DNA from: a virus
Reading direction: 5' to 3' (one strand)
DNA: 25,619 nucleotides
IMG/VR virus record: IMGVR_UViG_3300021378_000143
Coordinates: 1 to 25,619 of that record
In this document: piece by piece, positions 17,739 to 24,898 of the stretch
Numbering within the stretch: position 1 is the first letter of the stretch
Layout of the letters: every line of letters starts with the position of its first letter
Made by a program: the position numbers and the translations under genes
Notes under the pieces: generated by a model
Database searches by the model: none
The model's input: only the letters and a program-made list of their open reading frames with translations
What the model was told of the DNA's origin: nothing

Positions 17739-17881
17739 TCTGCATCATGCCTAAACATCTTAAGGTCATTACAATGTTCACACTCATATATTTCTGCGTT
17801 GTCTATATGTTCCACGAAAACCCAAGAGAAAGTTGCGCCGCATCTTTCGCATGAAGGCCATCGTTGTGTGTAATTAACCAT
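17735..17881 (-). CDS. 48 aa zinc-ribbon protein upstream of PolB
   Basis: A small protein with C11-x2-C14 (CERCGATF) and C34-x2-C37 (CEHCND), a compact zinc ribbon with 19 residues between pairs. AAAGGTGA lies 6 bases before the ATG as a strong ribosome site. The ATG comes 1 base after the stop of the helix-turn-helix gene, and the TGA overlaps the PolB ATG by 4 bases (ATGA). Cysteine spacing, ribosome site and double coupling support a real gene. It may regulate or assist PolB, but nothing in the sequence proves a partner. Confidence 0.75.
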   Translation of the reverse strand: MVNYTQRWPSCERCGATFSWVFVEHIDNAEIYECEHCNDLKMFRHDAE

Positions 17882-17882
17882 A

Positions 17883-18143
17883 TCAATTCACCTTTCTTGC
17901 GCCCCTACTACGGGTATCAATGTTGTGGCGGCGTAGCCAATTATTGATACACATTGGTGTAACGCCGCATTCAGTAGCGATAGTCTGCATATTTTTACCA
18001 TGCTTTACGTACTGTGCGCTTAACCACTCGTAGTCTTTATACAAAGGCTGTGTGTCTGTTGGTATGATAGTAACAGTTACGTCATACCCATCAATCGTTC
18101 TTTTGTTTTTTCCTAATTCTAAATCTGTCATTTCTAAATCCAT
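17883..18143 (-). CDS. Small helix-turn-helix DNA-binding protein
   Basis: An 86 aa protein. Residues about 38-75 form a homeodomain-like/MerR-type helix-turn-helix: DYEWLSAQYVKHGKNMQTIA, then ECGVTPMCINNWLRRH as turn and recognition helix. The basic tail (RSRGARK) would contact the DNA backbone. Similar short modules occur as phage DNA-binding proteins and beside homing endonuclease domains, but no nuclease motif is present. It sits between the PCNA and PolB genes in one operon, with GGGGTGA over the PCNA stop as ribosome site and a 4 base gap. Likely a transcriptional regulator or origin-binding factor; which one is not visible. Confidence 0.7.
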   Translation of the reverse strand: MDLEMTDLELGKNKRTIDGYDVTVTIIPTDTQPLYKDYEWLSAQYVKHGKNMQTIATECGVTPMCINNWLRRHNIDTRSRGARKVN

Positions 18144-18147
18144 TTAA

Positions 18148-18954
18148 TCACCCCAAGTTACTTGCTTGGAAAATAAAGTCGCCATCACCTAATGTAATTA
18201 GCATTCTGATACCCTGCCCTTCGGGTCTGAAATCAAAGAAGTGTATGCTTGCTGTACCTGTTAACTCCTTAAAAACATATTCTAAACCACCCATATAGAC
18301 TGCTTCAAAAACAGTCTGTGGTTTTGGGTCAATTTGAGAGATAGTTTTACCTTTAAGGTTCTTACCTACTTCCACACATAATCCTCTTTCATCAGAAGTT
18401 ACTGTGTATAGGTTGTATCTTTGGTTGTTCATATTATCACACCTAAAGGCTTCATATAAAGTAGTAGTGTCTACCTCTAGCCAAGAAGCAAAAGGCTTTC
18501 TTTTACCACCACTATTTAATTGATAAGTAATATCTTGTAAGTCTATCTTAGTAGCCAATCTTACAGATTTTGCTTCCCACTCATTAACATTAGAAGATGT
18601 ATGAGGGAATGCTAAAGCCTTATCTGATGAAGTCATAGTGGTCTGTTTGTTAGATGATTTTAAGATAATTTTATCTTCACCTATTTCTAATTTGATAACA
18701 CCACCGTGATATTTCAAAGCCCCTAAGAAAGCCTCTATATCAGATATAGCAAAGTTTCCTGCACCGGAACAAGGTATAGATAATAATGTCAATGACGACA
18801 ACCCATCTTTGACAAGAGAGCAGGCAGTAAGTCTACTACCTACTGCTCTCATCATTAGAGAATGAACCTGTGGAGTTACTTTACCGGAAACATTCTGTTT
18901 CCTTTGAGACAAAGTTAGTAACCATGTTAATGAGTTACTATCAACAGTAATCAT
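18148..18954 (-). CDS. pcn: PCNA-like DNA sliding clamp
   Basis: A 268 aa protein, close to the roughly 250 aa of PCNA. The pattern of two similar alpha/beta domains is visible. Residues about 65-115 (AISDIEAFLGALKYHGGVIK, then LEIGEDKIILKSS) read like the first-domain helix and strands. Residues about 215-268 (AVYMGGLEYVFKELTGTASI, then GIRMLITLGDGDFIFQ) read like the C-terminal PCNA domain ending in the strand before the tail. Three subunits would ring the DNA and tether PolB, loaded by the RFC subunit encoded about 4 kb upstream. It starts 4 bases after the RecA-like ATPase gene, with GGAG 7 bases before the ATG. Sequence divergence is high, so the call leans on overall pattern and on its replication neighbours. 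Confidence 0.75.
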   Translation of the reverse strand: MITVDSNSLTWLLTLSQRKQNVSGKVTPQVHSLMMRAVGSRLTACSLVKDGLSSLTLLSIPCSGAGNFAISDIEAFLGALKYHGGVIKLEIGEDKIILKSSNKQTTMTSSDKALAFPHTSSNVNEWEAKSVRLATKIDLQDITYQLNSGGKRKPFASWLEVDTTTLYEAFRCDNMNNQRYNLYTVTSDERGLCVEVGKNLKGKTISQIDPKPQTVFEAVYMGGLEYVFKELTGTASIHFFDFRPEGQGIRMLITLGDGDFIFQASNLG

Positions 18955-18958
18955 GTAA

Positions 18959-19903
18959 TCACTCCATGAAAGGTAGGCCGAACCACTCTACGTTACCATT
19001 AGATACTTTGAGTATATCGTGTTTAGTACCAACCTTTTCTATGTTGCTACCTTTCATTTCTTCAATAGTAGCACGTACAACCCACTCACCATCGGCTAAG
19101 GTTCTATCACCTTCAACACCTGCTGCGGGGTCTGCTTTCTTCATGTATCGGTTTAGGAATACTTGTTGAGAAAACTTTCTCATAGTACCTTTCTCCCATT
19201 CCGGTCTGAAACCAACAGTCATTAGTACTTTCTTACCTGTGCCGTCATCCATGAATTGTGATACTGCTTTTAAGTGAAAGGTAAAGTAAACCTTAGCAAC
19301 ATTAAGACTGTGTAAACGTGTCAAAACATTTCTGTATAGACGGTTACGCTCTCTCCATTCTTTCTGATTGAATGTACCATCTTCTGTCTCAATGACACCG
19401 CGACTTAGTAATGACGCTCTCATAGCGTGTTCACACCATTTTAGGAATGTCGAACCACCATCAAAGATTACACCACCTACTGATTCGGGGTCATTCTTTA
19501 CCTTCTCGGCTAGAATGTTAACGTACCAAGATGTCTTGTCAAGTAGAGCCTTGTAGTCTACGTTGTTATCCTCATCGAAGATAGAGTCATCTGTTTCATC
19601 GTGTAGTGGTAACACTACTATATTATCAGCGTCGGGAAACACATGGTCTACCGTAGACTTAGCGGAGTTATCTATGTCAAAGATATAGATTGTCTTACCT
19701 GCTTCTATTTCATTTCTCAAGCATGATAAAGCCAACCCTGTCTTAGCAGTATTCTCATGGCCTACAAAGGCAGCCCTGTGAGTAATAGCCTTGATAGTAT
19801 TGTTCTCGAAGAGGTTTTTGTAGTAACTCTCATCGAACCGATTTACAGGTTCGGCAGTCTTTTGTTTAGTCGTAGGTGTTGCTTGTGTTCCCCATGCGCT
19901 CAT
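18959..19903 (-). CDS. Sak4/RadA-like RecA-fold ATPase
   Basis: About 314 aa from ATG 19903. The P-loop is GHENTAKT (residues about 47-54), a Walker A motif in which the usual GKT is AKT. Walker B is GGVIFDGG near residue 145, followed by ERNRLYRNVLTRLHSL and a TFHLKAV sensor-like strand. This layout matches the RecA-core ATPases of phages, such as Sak4, which act with single-strand binding proteins in strand annealing and recombination. ATG 19903 is chosen over ATG 19918 for two reasons. AGAGG lies 7 bases before it, and the TATA element centred at 19930 would start transcription near 19903, so 19918 would be untranscribed. It heads the unit running through PCNA, the helix-turn-helix protein and PolB. 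A replicative or packaging role cannot be excluded. Confidence 0.72.
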   Translation of the reverse strand: MSAWGTQATPTTKQKTAEPVNRFDESYYKNLFENNTIKAITHRAAFVGHENTAKTGLALSCLRNEIEAGKTIYIFDIDNSAKSTVDHVFPDADNIVVLPLHDETDDSIFDEDNNVDYKALLDKTSWYVNILAEKVKNDPESVGGVIFDGGSTFLKWCEHAMRASLLSRGVIETEDGTFNQKEWRERNRLYRNVLTRLHSLNVAKVYFTFHLKAVSQFMDDGTGKKVLMTVGFRPEWEKGTMRKFSQQVFLNRYMKKADPAAGVEGDRTLADGEWVVRATIEEMKGSNIEKVGTKHDILKVSNGNVEWFGLPFME

Positions 19904-19925
19904 ATATATTCCTCTCATTACTAGG

Positions 19926-19934
19926 GTTATAAAC
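19926..19934 (-). promoter_or_regulatory. TATA-box promoter for the ATPase/PCNA/PolB unit
   Basis: On the - strand this reads GTTTATAAC inside AAAGTTTATAACCC. The TAA stop of the GroEL gene is part of the box. Its centre is 27 bases before the ATG at 19903. The preceding TGAAAG is a plausible TFB element. Confidence 0.6.
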
Positions 19935-21471
19935 TTTCAGTAAGTATCGCTGCATCAGTCATAAGAAGTAATGCCGCCACACTAACCGCAGATTCTAAAC
20001 TGTTAATTGTTACTTGTGCGGGGTCAATAACGCCATCATCAAATGCGTTTCTAACATCAGTAGTTTTACCGCAAATATATTGTTTGTATGTATGTATAGG
20101 TATCTCGCCCGTATCATTACCTGCGTTTTGTATTATTGTAGTTATGGGCGCTGACAAGCCAAGATTAAATAACTTTTTGATATGGAAATCAACATCTTCG
20201 GGATGTTGTGATATTTTCATTCTTGCGAAATATAGTGCTGAACCGCCACCTGCTACCACACCACCATTCATAGCCAAACGACAAGCGTTAACTGCATCAT
20301 CTACACGTTCTTTTCTTTCTAATTGTTCAACCTCAGATTTACCGCCTACATATATCTTAGATATACCATTAGTCAATCTTGATATACGATTGTTATAATA
20401 TTGTTGCATCCAATCATTAGTCGCTTCTTCTTCATAAGAAGCCAAAGAATCTAGGTGTTCGTTTAATTCATCAGACGATTCTCCACTCGCTGTAATTATA
20501 GTAGTCAAAGCAGAAGCCTGTATTTTATCACATGAGCCTACATCAAATGAAGTTAGTTTAGTGATAGATTCACCTAGAGAAGTCTTAAACAAATTACTCT
20601 TTGTAACCAACGCTATATCCTCTAACCATGCCTGTTGTTCATCCGGCATACCCGATGGCTTAACTAATAATGCACTTATCTTACCCTGTGCTATGTTGAC
20701 TAAAAGATTCTGTAACGCTTGATGATTAAAGTCGGTACAAAATATAGCAATAGGTTTGTTGTCTTTGACTGCTAACTCTAAAGCAGGTATCAAAGCATTG
20801 AACGTCTCAATCCTTTCGGTTGTTACTATAACCATAGGATTATCTAAGATACACCTAGCCTTCGGACTGTTTATCATAACATTATGTGCGTAGCCCGAAA
20901 GAACCTCTAACCCCTGCACATCTTCTGTGTATGTTTCAAAGGTAGGGCTTTTTTCTATCGTAATAGTACCCTTACTGCCTGTCTTATTGATAACGTCTGC
21001 TATCATTTTACCCAATACAGGGTCATTGTTAGCAGCAATAGTAGCCACATCTTCGATAGAGAAATCATCAGTCTTGATGTCGTTAAGATAATCTATTGTT
21101 TCTTCTAAGTAATAACCCAAAGCATCTCTTATAACAATAGGACTTACACCTTGTTCTATTAAGGTAAGAGAACCATTACACAAAGCCTGTGCTATAAGTG
21201 TAGCAGTAGTAGTACCGTCTCCCGACTTCTCCTGTGCTTCGCTAGCGACTTCTTTAAGTAAGTCTATACCCATTTGCACGTAAGGGTCTGCATCATTGAT
21301 AGCCCTAGCAACAGTAACACCGTCATTAAGAATGACGGGCATACCCGCAGGATTCTGTATAATAACCGTTCTTGCATTTACCCCTAAAGTACCCTTGACT
21401 GCGTTAGCAACCTTGTTCACACCTTTGAGTAATTTACTCTTTGCTTCCATTCCTGTTAATATTGTTTCCAT
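19927..21471 (-). CDS. groEL: Group I chaperonin GroEL
   Basis: A 514 aa protein (bacterial GroEL is about 548). It is clearly group I: KLLKGVNKVANAVKGTLG at residues 13-30, D50 in ILNDGVTVAR, the nucleotide loop GDGTTTAT with D85, RVDDA with D392 matching the ATP-hydrolysis Asp398 of E. coli GroEL, and GVVAGGGSAL soon after. The protein ends in LTESL without the Gly-Gly-Met tail found in bacterial GroEL. It would form rings that fold viral proteins, perhaps the very large tail-tip or capsid proteins. The GroES gene lies 9 bases upstream, and GAGGT is 7 bases before the ATG. A group I chaperonin among archaeal-type replication genes is notable, since archaeal hosts normally rely on the group II thermosome. 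Confidence 0.95.
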   Translation of the reverse strand: METILTGMEAKSKLLKGVNKVANAVKGTLGVNARTVIIQNPAGMPVILNDGVTVARAINDADPYVQMGIDLLKEVASEAQEKSGDGTTTATLIAQALCNGSLTLIEQGVSPIVIRDALGYYLEETIDYLNDIKTDDFSIEDVATIAANNDPVLGKMIADVINKTGSKGTITIEKSPTFETYTEDVQGLEVLSGYAHNVMINSPKARCILDNPMVIVTTERIETFNALIPALELAVKDNKPIAIFCTDFNHQALQNLLVNIAQGKISALLVKPSGMPDEQQAWLEDIALVTKSNLFKTSLGESITKLTSFDVGSCDKIQASALTTIITASGESSDELNEHLDSLASYEEEATNDWMQQYYNNRISRLTNGISKIYVGGKSEVEQLERKERVDDAVNACRLAMNGGVVAGGGSALYFARMKISQHPEDVDFHIKKLFNLGLSAPITTIIQNAGNDTGEIPIHTYKQYICGKTTDVRNAFDDGVIDPAQVTINSLESAVSVAALLLMTDAAILTESL

Positions 21472-21480
21472 AAAAATACC

Positions 21481-21771
21481 TCATATAAAATCGTCATGTA
21501 AATCTTGGTCGTAGTATTCTTCTCCACCTATGTAGTACGGTACTTCTTCACCGTCAAATGCTAAAAGGTCAGAATAATGTACACAAACCCTACCGTCATC
21601 CAATGTCATTTGTATCTTATCACCATTGAATAGTACGGTGTCTCCGCACCCTATTTCTAGGGGTACGAGAGAACCAATACTATCAACAACATATTCTTTT
21701 GCGGTAATAAGACCCGATGTACTGATTGTTTCAGCCATCTTTAGGATAACGTATTCTCCTACGGCCTTCAT
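21481..21771 (-). CDS. groES: GroES co-chaperonin
   Basis: 96 aa from ATG 21771. It has the GroES beta-barrel pattern: an N-terminal VGEYVILKMAE strand (as in DRVIVKRKE of bacterial GroES), a loop TISTSGLI in the place of the mobile loop, then EIGCGDTVLFNGDKIQMTLD and VHYSDLLAF near the end, as in GDIVIFND and SESDILAI. An acidic extension (YYDQDLHDDFI) follows the usual end. Seven copies would cap the GroEL ring encoded next. A GTG at 21780 would add three residues, but the ATG at 21771 overlaps the upstream stop in ATGA and has GGGTGG just upstream, so it is preferred. Confidence 0.88.
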   Translation of the reverse strand: MKAVGEYVILKMAETISTSGLITAKEYVVDSIGSLVPLEIGCGDTVLFNGDKIQMTLDDGRVCVHYSDLLAFDGEEVPYYIGGEEYYDQDLHDDFI

Positions 21772-22937
21772 TGTTCCCACCCGTCGTTTTCCACGACAGG
21801 CTCAACCATCTGAGGGATGATGTCGAAAGCATACCAACCATTAACTGATAGTCTATCTTCACCTTCTCTACTTCTCCAAGCCCCACCTAGTAGTAGCATC
21901 TTTGTTCCTACTGCAAAGTCAATTTCTTCATCACAATATACATCAACTGTACCTGCCATAGAAGTCATATCGGTATCAGCACAAACTAAAATATATCCAC
22001 CGTTGTCTCTTGGGTCTATGTGTATTACTTCTGTAATTACAGCACAATTTCTATCCCACCAACCGTCTTTACCGTTGTATGTGTCGTAGTATGTACCTAA
22101 GTGAGACAAACCTACTAATAGATTCTCTTCACCAATCAAACCACCGATAATGTCAGTAGGCGAACCATCGAAAAGGTTAGCCAAAGAAGCATCAACAGTA
22201 GGTACTGAAACGTCTGCGTTTAGGTAGCATCTATCATTGTTACCACCCTTCATAGGGATAGTTAATGGTGTAAAAGATGGGTATTGTCTATCAGCAGCAG
22301 CACCGTTACCACTTACTTTAAGTATTTTTAAGGAATCATTAGTACCTTGTTTTCGACCATAGAATAATGATGTTCTTTCTCTCTCATCTTGAGGTCGAGC
22401 CGCACCGTACTTGAAGTTAGCATCACCGGATGGGAATGTTGGGTTGTTCTTATCCCATACTACATAGAAGTGTGTGTTACCATCTAGTCTCATTGTGTGT
22501 TTTGGTAGAGTAGAAGTATCAGATTCAGTACCCATACCGAACATTTCTGCCGCTAGTCTTGTGTATGTACCGTCATTATTATCTTCAAAGACAACAACAG
22601 CCCCACTATCAATCAGTACTTGACGCACATCATCGGTAGCAGACATAAGTTGATTCTTCATCTTATTGTATAGTATTTTACCCCATTCTTTAGGTCGAGG
22701 AACAGAAATGAACATACCTTCAAAGATGTCTGAGCCGGTTCTTCGTAGTTTAGCAGATTCAGAAGAGATTTGTCGCCCTGCGACTCTTAGTGCAAGTACT
22801 GCACAATCTTCATCAGAACGGCCTGCGTTTTTCCACGCAGCACCCTGTTCTACAAGGACTTCATCAGCCCTCTTTTGCACCGCTTCGGGTGCGACATTCA
22901 GCGTTTTAGCAATATTTTCTAGCATCGGGTTAGTCAT
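21768..22937 (-). CDS. Putative OB-fold single-strand DNA-binding protein (RPA-like)
   Basis: A 389 aa soluble protein. Residues about 1-70 are helical (PEAVQKRADEVLVEQGAAW, then CAVLALRVAGRQ). The rest is beta-rich. The C-terminal part (about 315-380) reads like an OB fold: MAGTVDVYCDEEIDFAVGTK, then MLLLGGAWRSREGEDRLSV, then NGWYAFDI. A possible earlier OB-like region contains EGMFISVPRP near residue 73. It has no catalytic motif. In an otherwise complete archaeal replication set a single-strand binding protein is expected, and this is the best candidate. It is first behind a TATA element and is followed with overlap by GroES. GAGGT lies about 7 bases before the ATG. A capsid-related client of the chaperonin is an alternative. 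Confidence 0.5.
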   Translation of the reverse strand: MTNPMLENIAKTLNVAPEAVQKRADEVLVEQGAAWKNAGRSDEDCAVLALRVAGRQISSESAKLRRTGSDIFEGMFISVPRPKEWGKILYNKMKNQLMSATDDVRQVLIDSGAVVVFEDNNDGTYTRLAAEMFGMGTESDTSTLPKHTMRLDGNTHFYVVWDKNNPTFPSGDANFKYGAARPQDERERTSLFYGRKQGTNDSLKILKVSGNGAAADRQYPSFTPLTIPMKGGNNDRCYLNADVSVPTVDASLANLFDGSPTDIIGGLIGEENLLVGLSHLGTYYDTYNGKDGWWDRNCAVITEVIHIDPRDNGGYILVCADTDMTSMAGTVDVYCDEEIDFAVGTKMLLLGGAWRSREGEDRLSVNGWYAFDIIPQMVEPVVENDGWEQ

Positions 22938-22976
22938 TTTGTGTACCTCAGTTATTTTTCTCTCGCCACTAATACG

Positions 22977-22985
22977 GTTATAAAG
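22977..22985 (-). promoter_or_regulatory. TATA-box promoter for the OB-fold/GroES/GroEL unit
   Basis: On the - strand this reads CTTTATAAC, followed by CGTATTAG. The TAA stop of the RFC gene is part of the box. Its centre is 44 bases before the ATG at 22937, leaving a leader of about 17 bases that contains the GAGGT ribosome site. This unit therefore appears to have a leadered message, unlike its neighbours. Confidence 0.6.
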
Positions 22986-23856
22986 AATGCGGTTGCATCA
23001 ACATCCTCAAGAAATTACCCTTGACAATATCTTCATCAATCCCACTCATCAAATCCCTCTCGGCTGTTATAGCCGCATCAATGACTGTCATCTTGCCGTT
23101 GCTACTAGCATCGGACTCTATTGCGTAATCAAATACGCTTCTTATGGTTTGCTTTACATCATTCTTACCGAACAACTTCATAGCATTTGTGAAATCTTTC
23201 TCACGGAAACATAGAGTCAACAGAAACTTACTATCAAACTCTTTTACCGTTAAACTATGTACGAATGCTTTACCTTTCTCTTCACCTAAAGAGTCGTAAG
23301 CCTGTAAAGCATTGATAGCATTTCTCAAATCACCACTATGTGCTTCACAAATCATACGAAGATGTGCGTCTGTTATAACCACATTCTCGGCTACAACAAT
23401 GTGTTGTAGTCTCTTGAATATCTCATCTATCTCTATCGGTCTAAAAGGCATTTCCCTACACCTTGAACGTAAGTAAGGACTTATTTTTTCGATATTATTA
23501 CAGGTAAGAATGAAAAGACCCTGTGCGTTTTCTATCACACCTTTCAAAGCACCCTGTGCTTCGGGTGTTAATTGGTCTGCTTCGTCTAGTAGTATGTATT
23601 GATTATAATTGCCGGAACGTGTCAAGGGCAATAACTCTTCTTCAACAAATGCTATGCCTCTAGTTTTCTTAGAGGAAGCATTGAATATATGTAGGGGGTA
23701 GTCGAAATGGTTAGCGATAACGTGAGCGTAAGTGGTTTTACCTACACCTGCCGCCTTACTATGTAATAGAAGGTGTTGTTTAGAAGAAGAAAAATTATTA
23801 TTAGCAACCATCTCATCGAATGTGGTAGGTCGATACTTAGTAGCCCATGTTACCAT
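22978..23856 (-). CDS. rfcS: Replication factor C small subunit (clamp loader AAA+ ATPase)
   Basis: A 292 aa protein, somewhat shorter than the roughly 320 aa of archaeal RfcS. It opens with WATKYRPTTFDEMVAN, the RFC box at the N terminus. Walker A is A36-GVGKTT42 and Walker B is ILLDEAD with D91-E92. TCNN (118-121) is sensor 1, LRSRC (129-133) is the SRC motif that carries the trans-acting arginine finger, and SGDLRNAINALQ near residue 174 is sensor 2. The C-terminal collar domain is present but short. It would load the PCNA-like clamp encoded about 4 kb downstream. The TATA element centred 28 bases before the ATG and the lack of a Shine-Dalgarno sequence point to a leaderless message. Confidence 0.93.
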   Translation of the reverse strand: MVTWATKYRPTTFDEMVANNNFSSSKQHLLLHSKAAGVGKTTYAHVIANHFDYPLHIFNASSKKTRGIAFVEEELLPLTRSGNYNQYILLDEADQLTPEAQGALKGVIENAQGLFILTCNNIEKISPYLRSRCREMPFRPIEIDEIFKRLQHIVVAENVVITDAHLRMICEAHSGDLRNAINALQAYDSLGEEKGKAFVHSLTVKEFDSKFLLTLCFREKDFTNAMKLFGKNDVKQTIRSVFDYAIESDASSNGKMTVIDAAITAERDLMSGIDEDIVKGNFLRMLMQPHSL

Positions 23857-23879
23857 AACAAAAACTGTGTTTTGTTAGG

Positions 23880-23888
23880 GTTATAAAC
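23880..23888 (-). promoter_or_regulatory. TATA-box promoter for the RFC gene
   Basis: On the - strand this reads GTTTATAAC within TGTTTATAACCCTAAC, beginning 1 base after the stop of the 115 aa gene. Its centre is 28 bases before the RFC ATG, and no ribosome-binding sequence lies between, which fits a leaderless transcript. Confidence 0.6.
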
Positions 23889-23889
23889 A

Positions 23890-24237
23890 TTATCTTTGTA
23901 GTGATTCAATCAAGAAAGCGTTGGCTGCATCGAACAAATGTAGAATCTCACCATGACTACTTCTACCCATGTGTTCGCCATGACCCTTCTCGGTGTCTAG
24001 TGCTATGACTAAACCCATCATTATACCTCTTAGATATTCGGGATTCATCTTCTCTACAATAATAGAATCTATTTCCTCATCCTCATCGGGGTCTGTAAAG
24101 TAATCTAATACTGTTCTGATAAAATTACCTTCGGAAATGTGGGCGGGAGAGAGTAAATACGATAGGTCGTAATTATGGTGGGTATGATACATGGCTGACA
24201 GAATGCTACTAATATCCTCTCGCATCATCTCCCCCAT
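23890..24237 (-). CDS. 115 aa acidic protein of unknown function
   Basis: A helical, acidic protein. It has an N-terminal MMREDISSILSAMYHTHHNY, a central Asp/Glu cluster (DPDEDEEIDS) and a C-terminal helical part containing LRGIMMGLVIALDTEKGHGE and EILHLFDAANAFLIESLQR. No cysteine pairs, P-loop or clear family signature is visible. GGAG lies 9 bases before the ATG; a second ATG three codons on is a possible alternative start. It follows the winged-helix zinc gene by 22 bases and is the last gene before the RFC promoter, so it is probably the end of the transcription unit that begins at 25536. Function not recognised. Confidence 0.6.
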   Translation of the reverse strand: MGEMMREDISSILSAMYHTHHNYDLSYLLSPAHISEGNFIRTVLDYFTDPDEDEEIDSIIVEKMNPEYLRGIMMGLVIALDTEKGHGEHMGRSSHGEILHLFDAANAFLIESLQR

Positions 24238-24259
24238 GTGTATCTACTCCGTTAGTGTG

Positions 24260-24661
24260 TTATGAATTATTCCTTACACAATGTAGACAAACATCCGAAT
24301 CCGGTGGAAATACTCTTATTCTTCCGCACTTGCATTGTACTGCTTCTCTCCTTTGTGTAGGTGTCATCACGGTTGGAGTTCGGCTATAAACTATATCATC
24401 GGTGGACTTAATTAAGTCTCTATTTATGTCATAGATAAGATGGCTAGCCTTTAATCCTACGGCATTCTCCACCTTCTCACTACCGACAGGTACAATTTGA
24501 GGATTCTTAGATAAGAGAGCCGATAAACTGTGCGGTGAAGGTACTGCTCTCACGTTTTTATCGCTAGAGAGTCTTTGTGCGACTGCCTCTTTAGTCATAG
24601 CACCATGTTTCCATAGTATATCGACTATAAGCCGCCTTACTCGGCGGTTGTTCGCACTCAT
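24260..24661 (-). CDS. Winged-helix protein with C-terminal zinc ribbon
   Basis: A 133 aa protein. Residues about 5-65 look like a winged helix: RRLIVDILWKHGAMTKEAVA, QRLSS, a SPHSLSALLSKNPQIVPVG recognition helix and wing. The C-terminal 25 residues hold C110-x-C112 and C125-x2-C128, a zinc ribbon or knuckle. The combination is common in archaeal transcription regulators. It could regulate early or replication genes, but its target is not visible. The ATG at 24661 keeps the first helix of the winged helix intact. A TATA-like CTTTATACATG ends at this ATG, too close to serve this start, and no ribosome site precedes it. The gene lies 27 bases after the small membrane protein gene. Confidence 0.68.
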   Translation of the reverse strand: MSANNRRVRRLIVDILWKHGAMTKEAVAQRLSSDKNVRAVPSPHSLSALLSKNPQIVPVGSEKVENAVGLKASHLIYDINRDLIKSTDDIVYSRTPTVMTPTQRREAVQCKCGRIRVFPPDSDVCLHCVRNNS

Positions 24662-24688
24662 GTATAAAGGTTGTCGCTATGCTTCTTA

Positions 24689-24898
24689 TTAATGGTTTCC
24701 TAAATCCGACCAAAAAATAGCATCAGCGAAGGAATTATCCCCTTCATTTATACCTTGTCTTTTTGCTTCGCAAGCGTTTGTGTATTCTTTAGTAGTATCT
24801 GTTAACATCTCATACATATCCATATCGAAGAAGATGGAAATAGCCCAAAAAGACACATATATATATAGTAATATTATTAATAAACCTATTACACCCAT
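24689..24898 (-). CDS. Small single-pass membrane protein
   Basis: A 69 aa protein with one hydrophobic segment at residues about 3-24 (GVIGLLIILLYIYVSFWAIS), preceded by no charge, then an acidic, soluble C-terminal part (DMDMYEMLTDTTKEYTNACE). It resembles many small viral membrane proteins of unknown role. Placement of the tail on one side of the membrane is uncertain. Its ATG overlaps the end of the 215 aa gene by 10 bases, so it is in the same unit. It could affect host membrane or lysis, but there is no partner lysin gene in the window. Confidence 0.6.
   Translation of the reverse strand: MGVIGLLIILLYIYVSFWAISIFFDMDMYEMLTDTTKEYTNACEAKRQGINEGDNSFADAIFWSDLGNH

Noticed and set aside
19904-19918. 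ATG at 19918 as start of the RecA-like ATPase
   Set aside because: Only about 12 bases from the TATA centre and without a ribosome site; ATG 19903 has AGAGG upstream and ideal promoter spacing.
19927-21471. Chaperonin as an archaeal group II thermosome
   Set aside because: Sequence matches group I GroEL throughout (GTLG, GDGTTTAT, GVVAGGG with GroEL spacing) and is paired with a GroES gene, which group II chaperonins do not use.
24660-24669. TATA-like CTTTATACATG at the start of the winged-helix gene
   Set aside because: It touches the ATG, so transcription from it would begin about 23 bases inside the gene and remove the first helix; the next in-frame ATG is residue 22. Kept only as a doubtful element.
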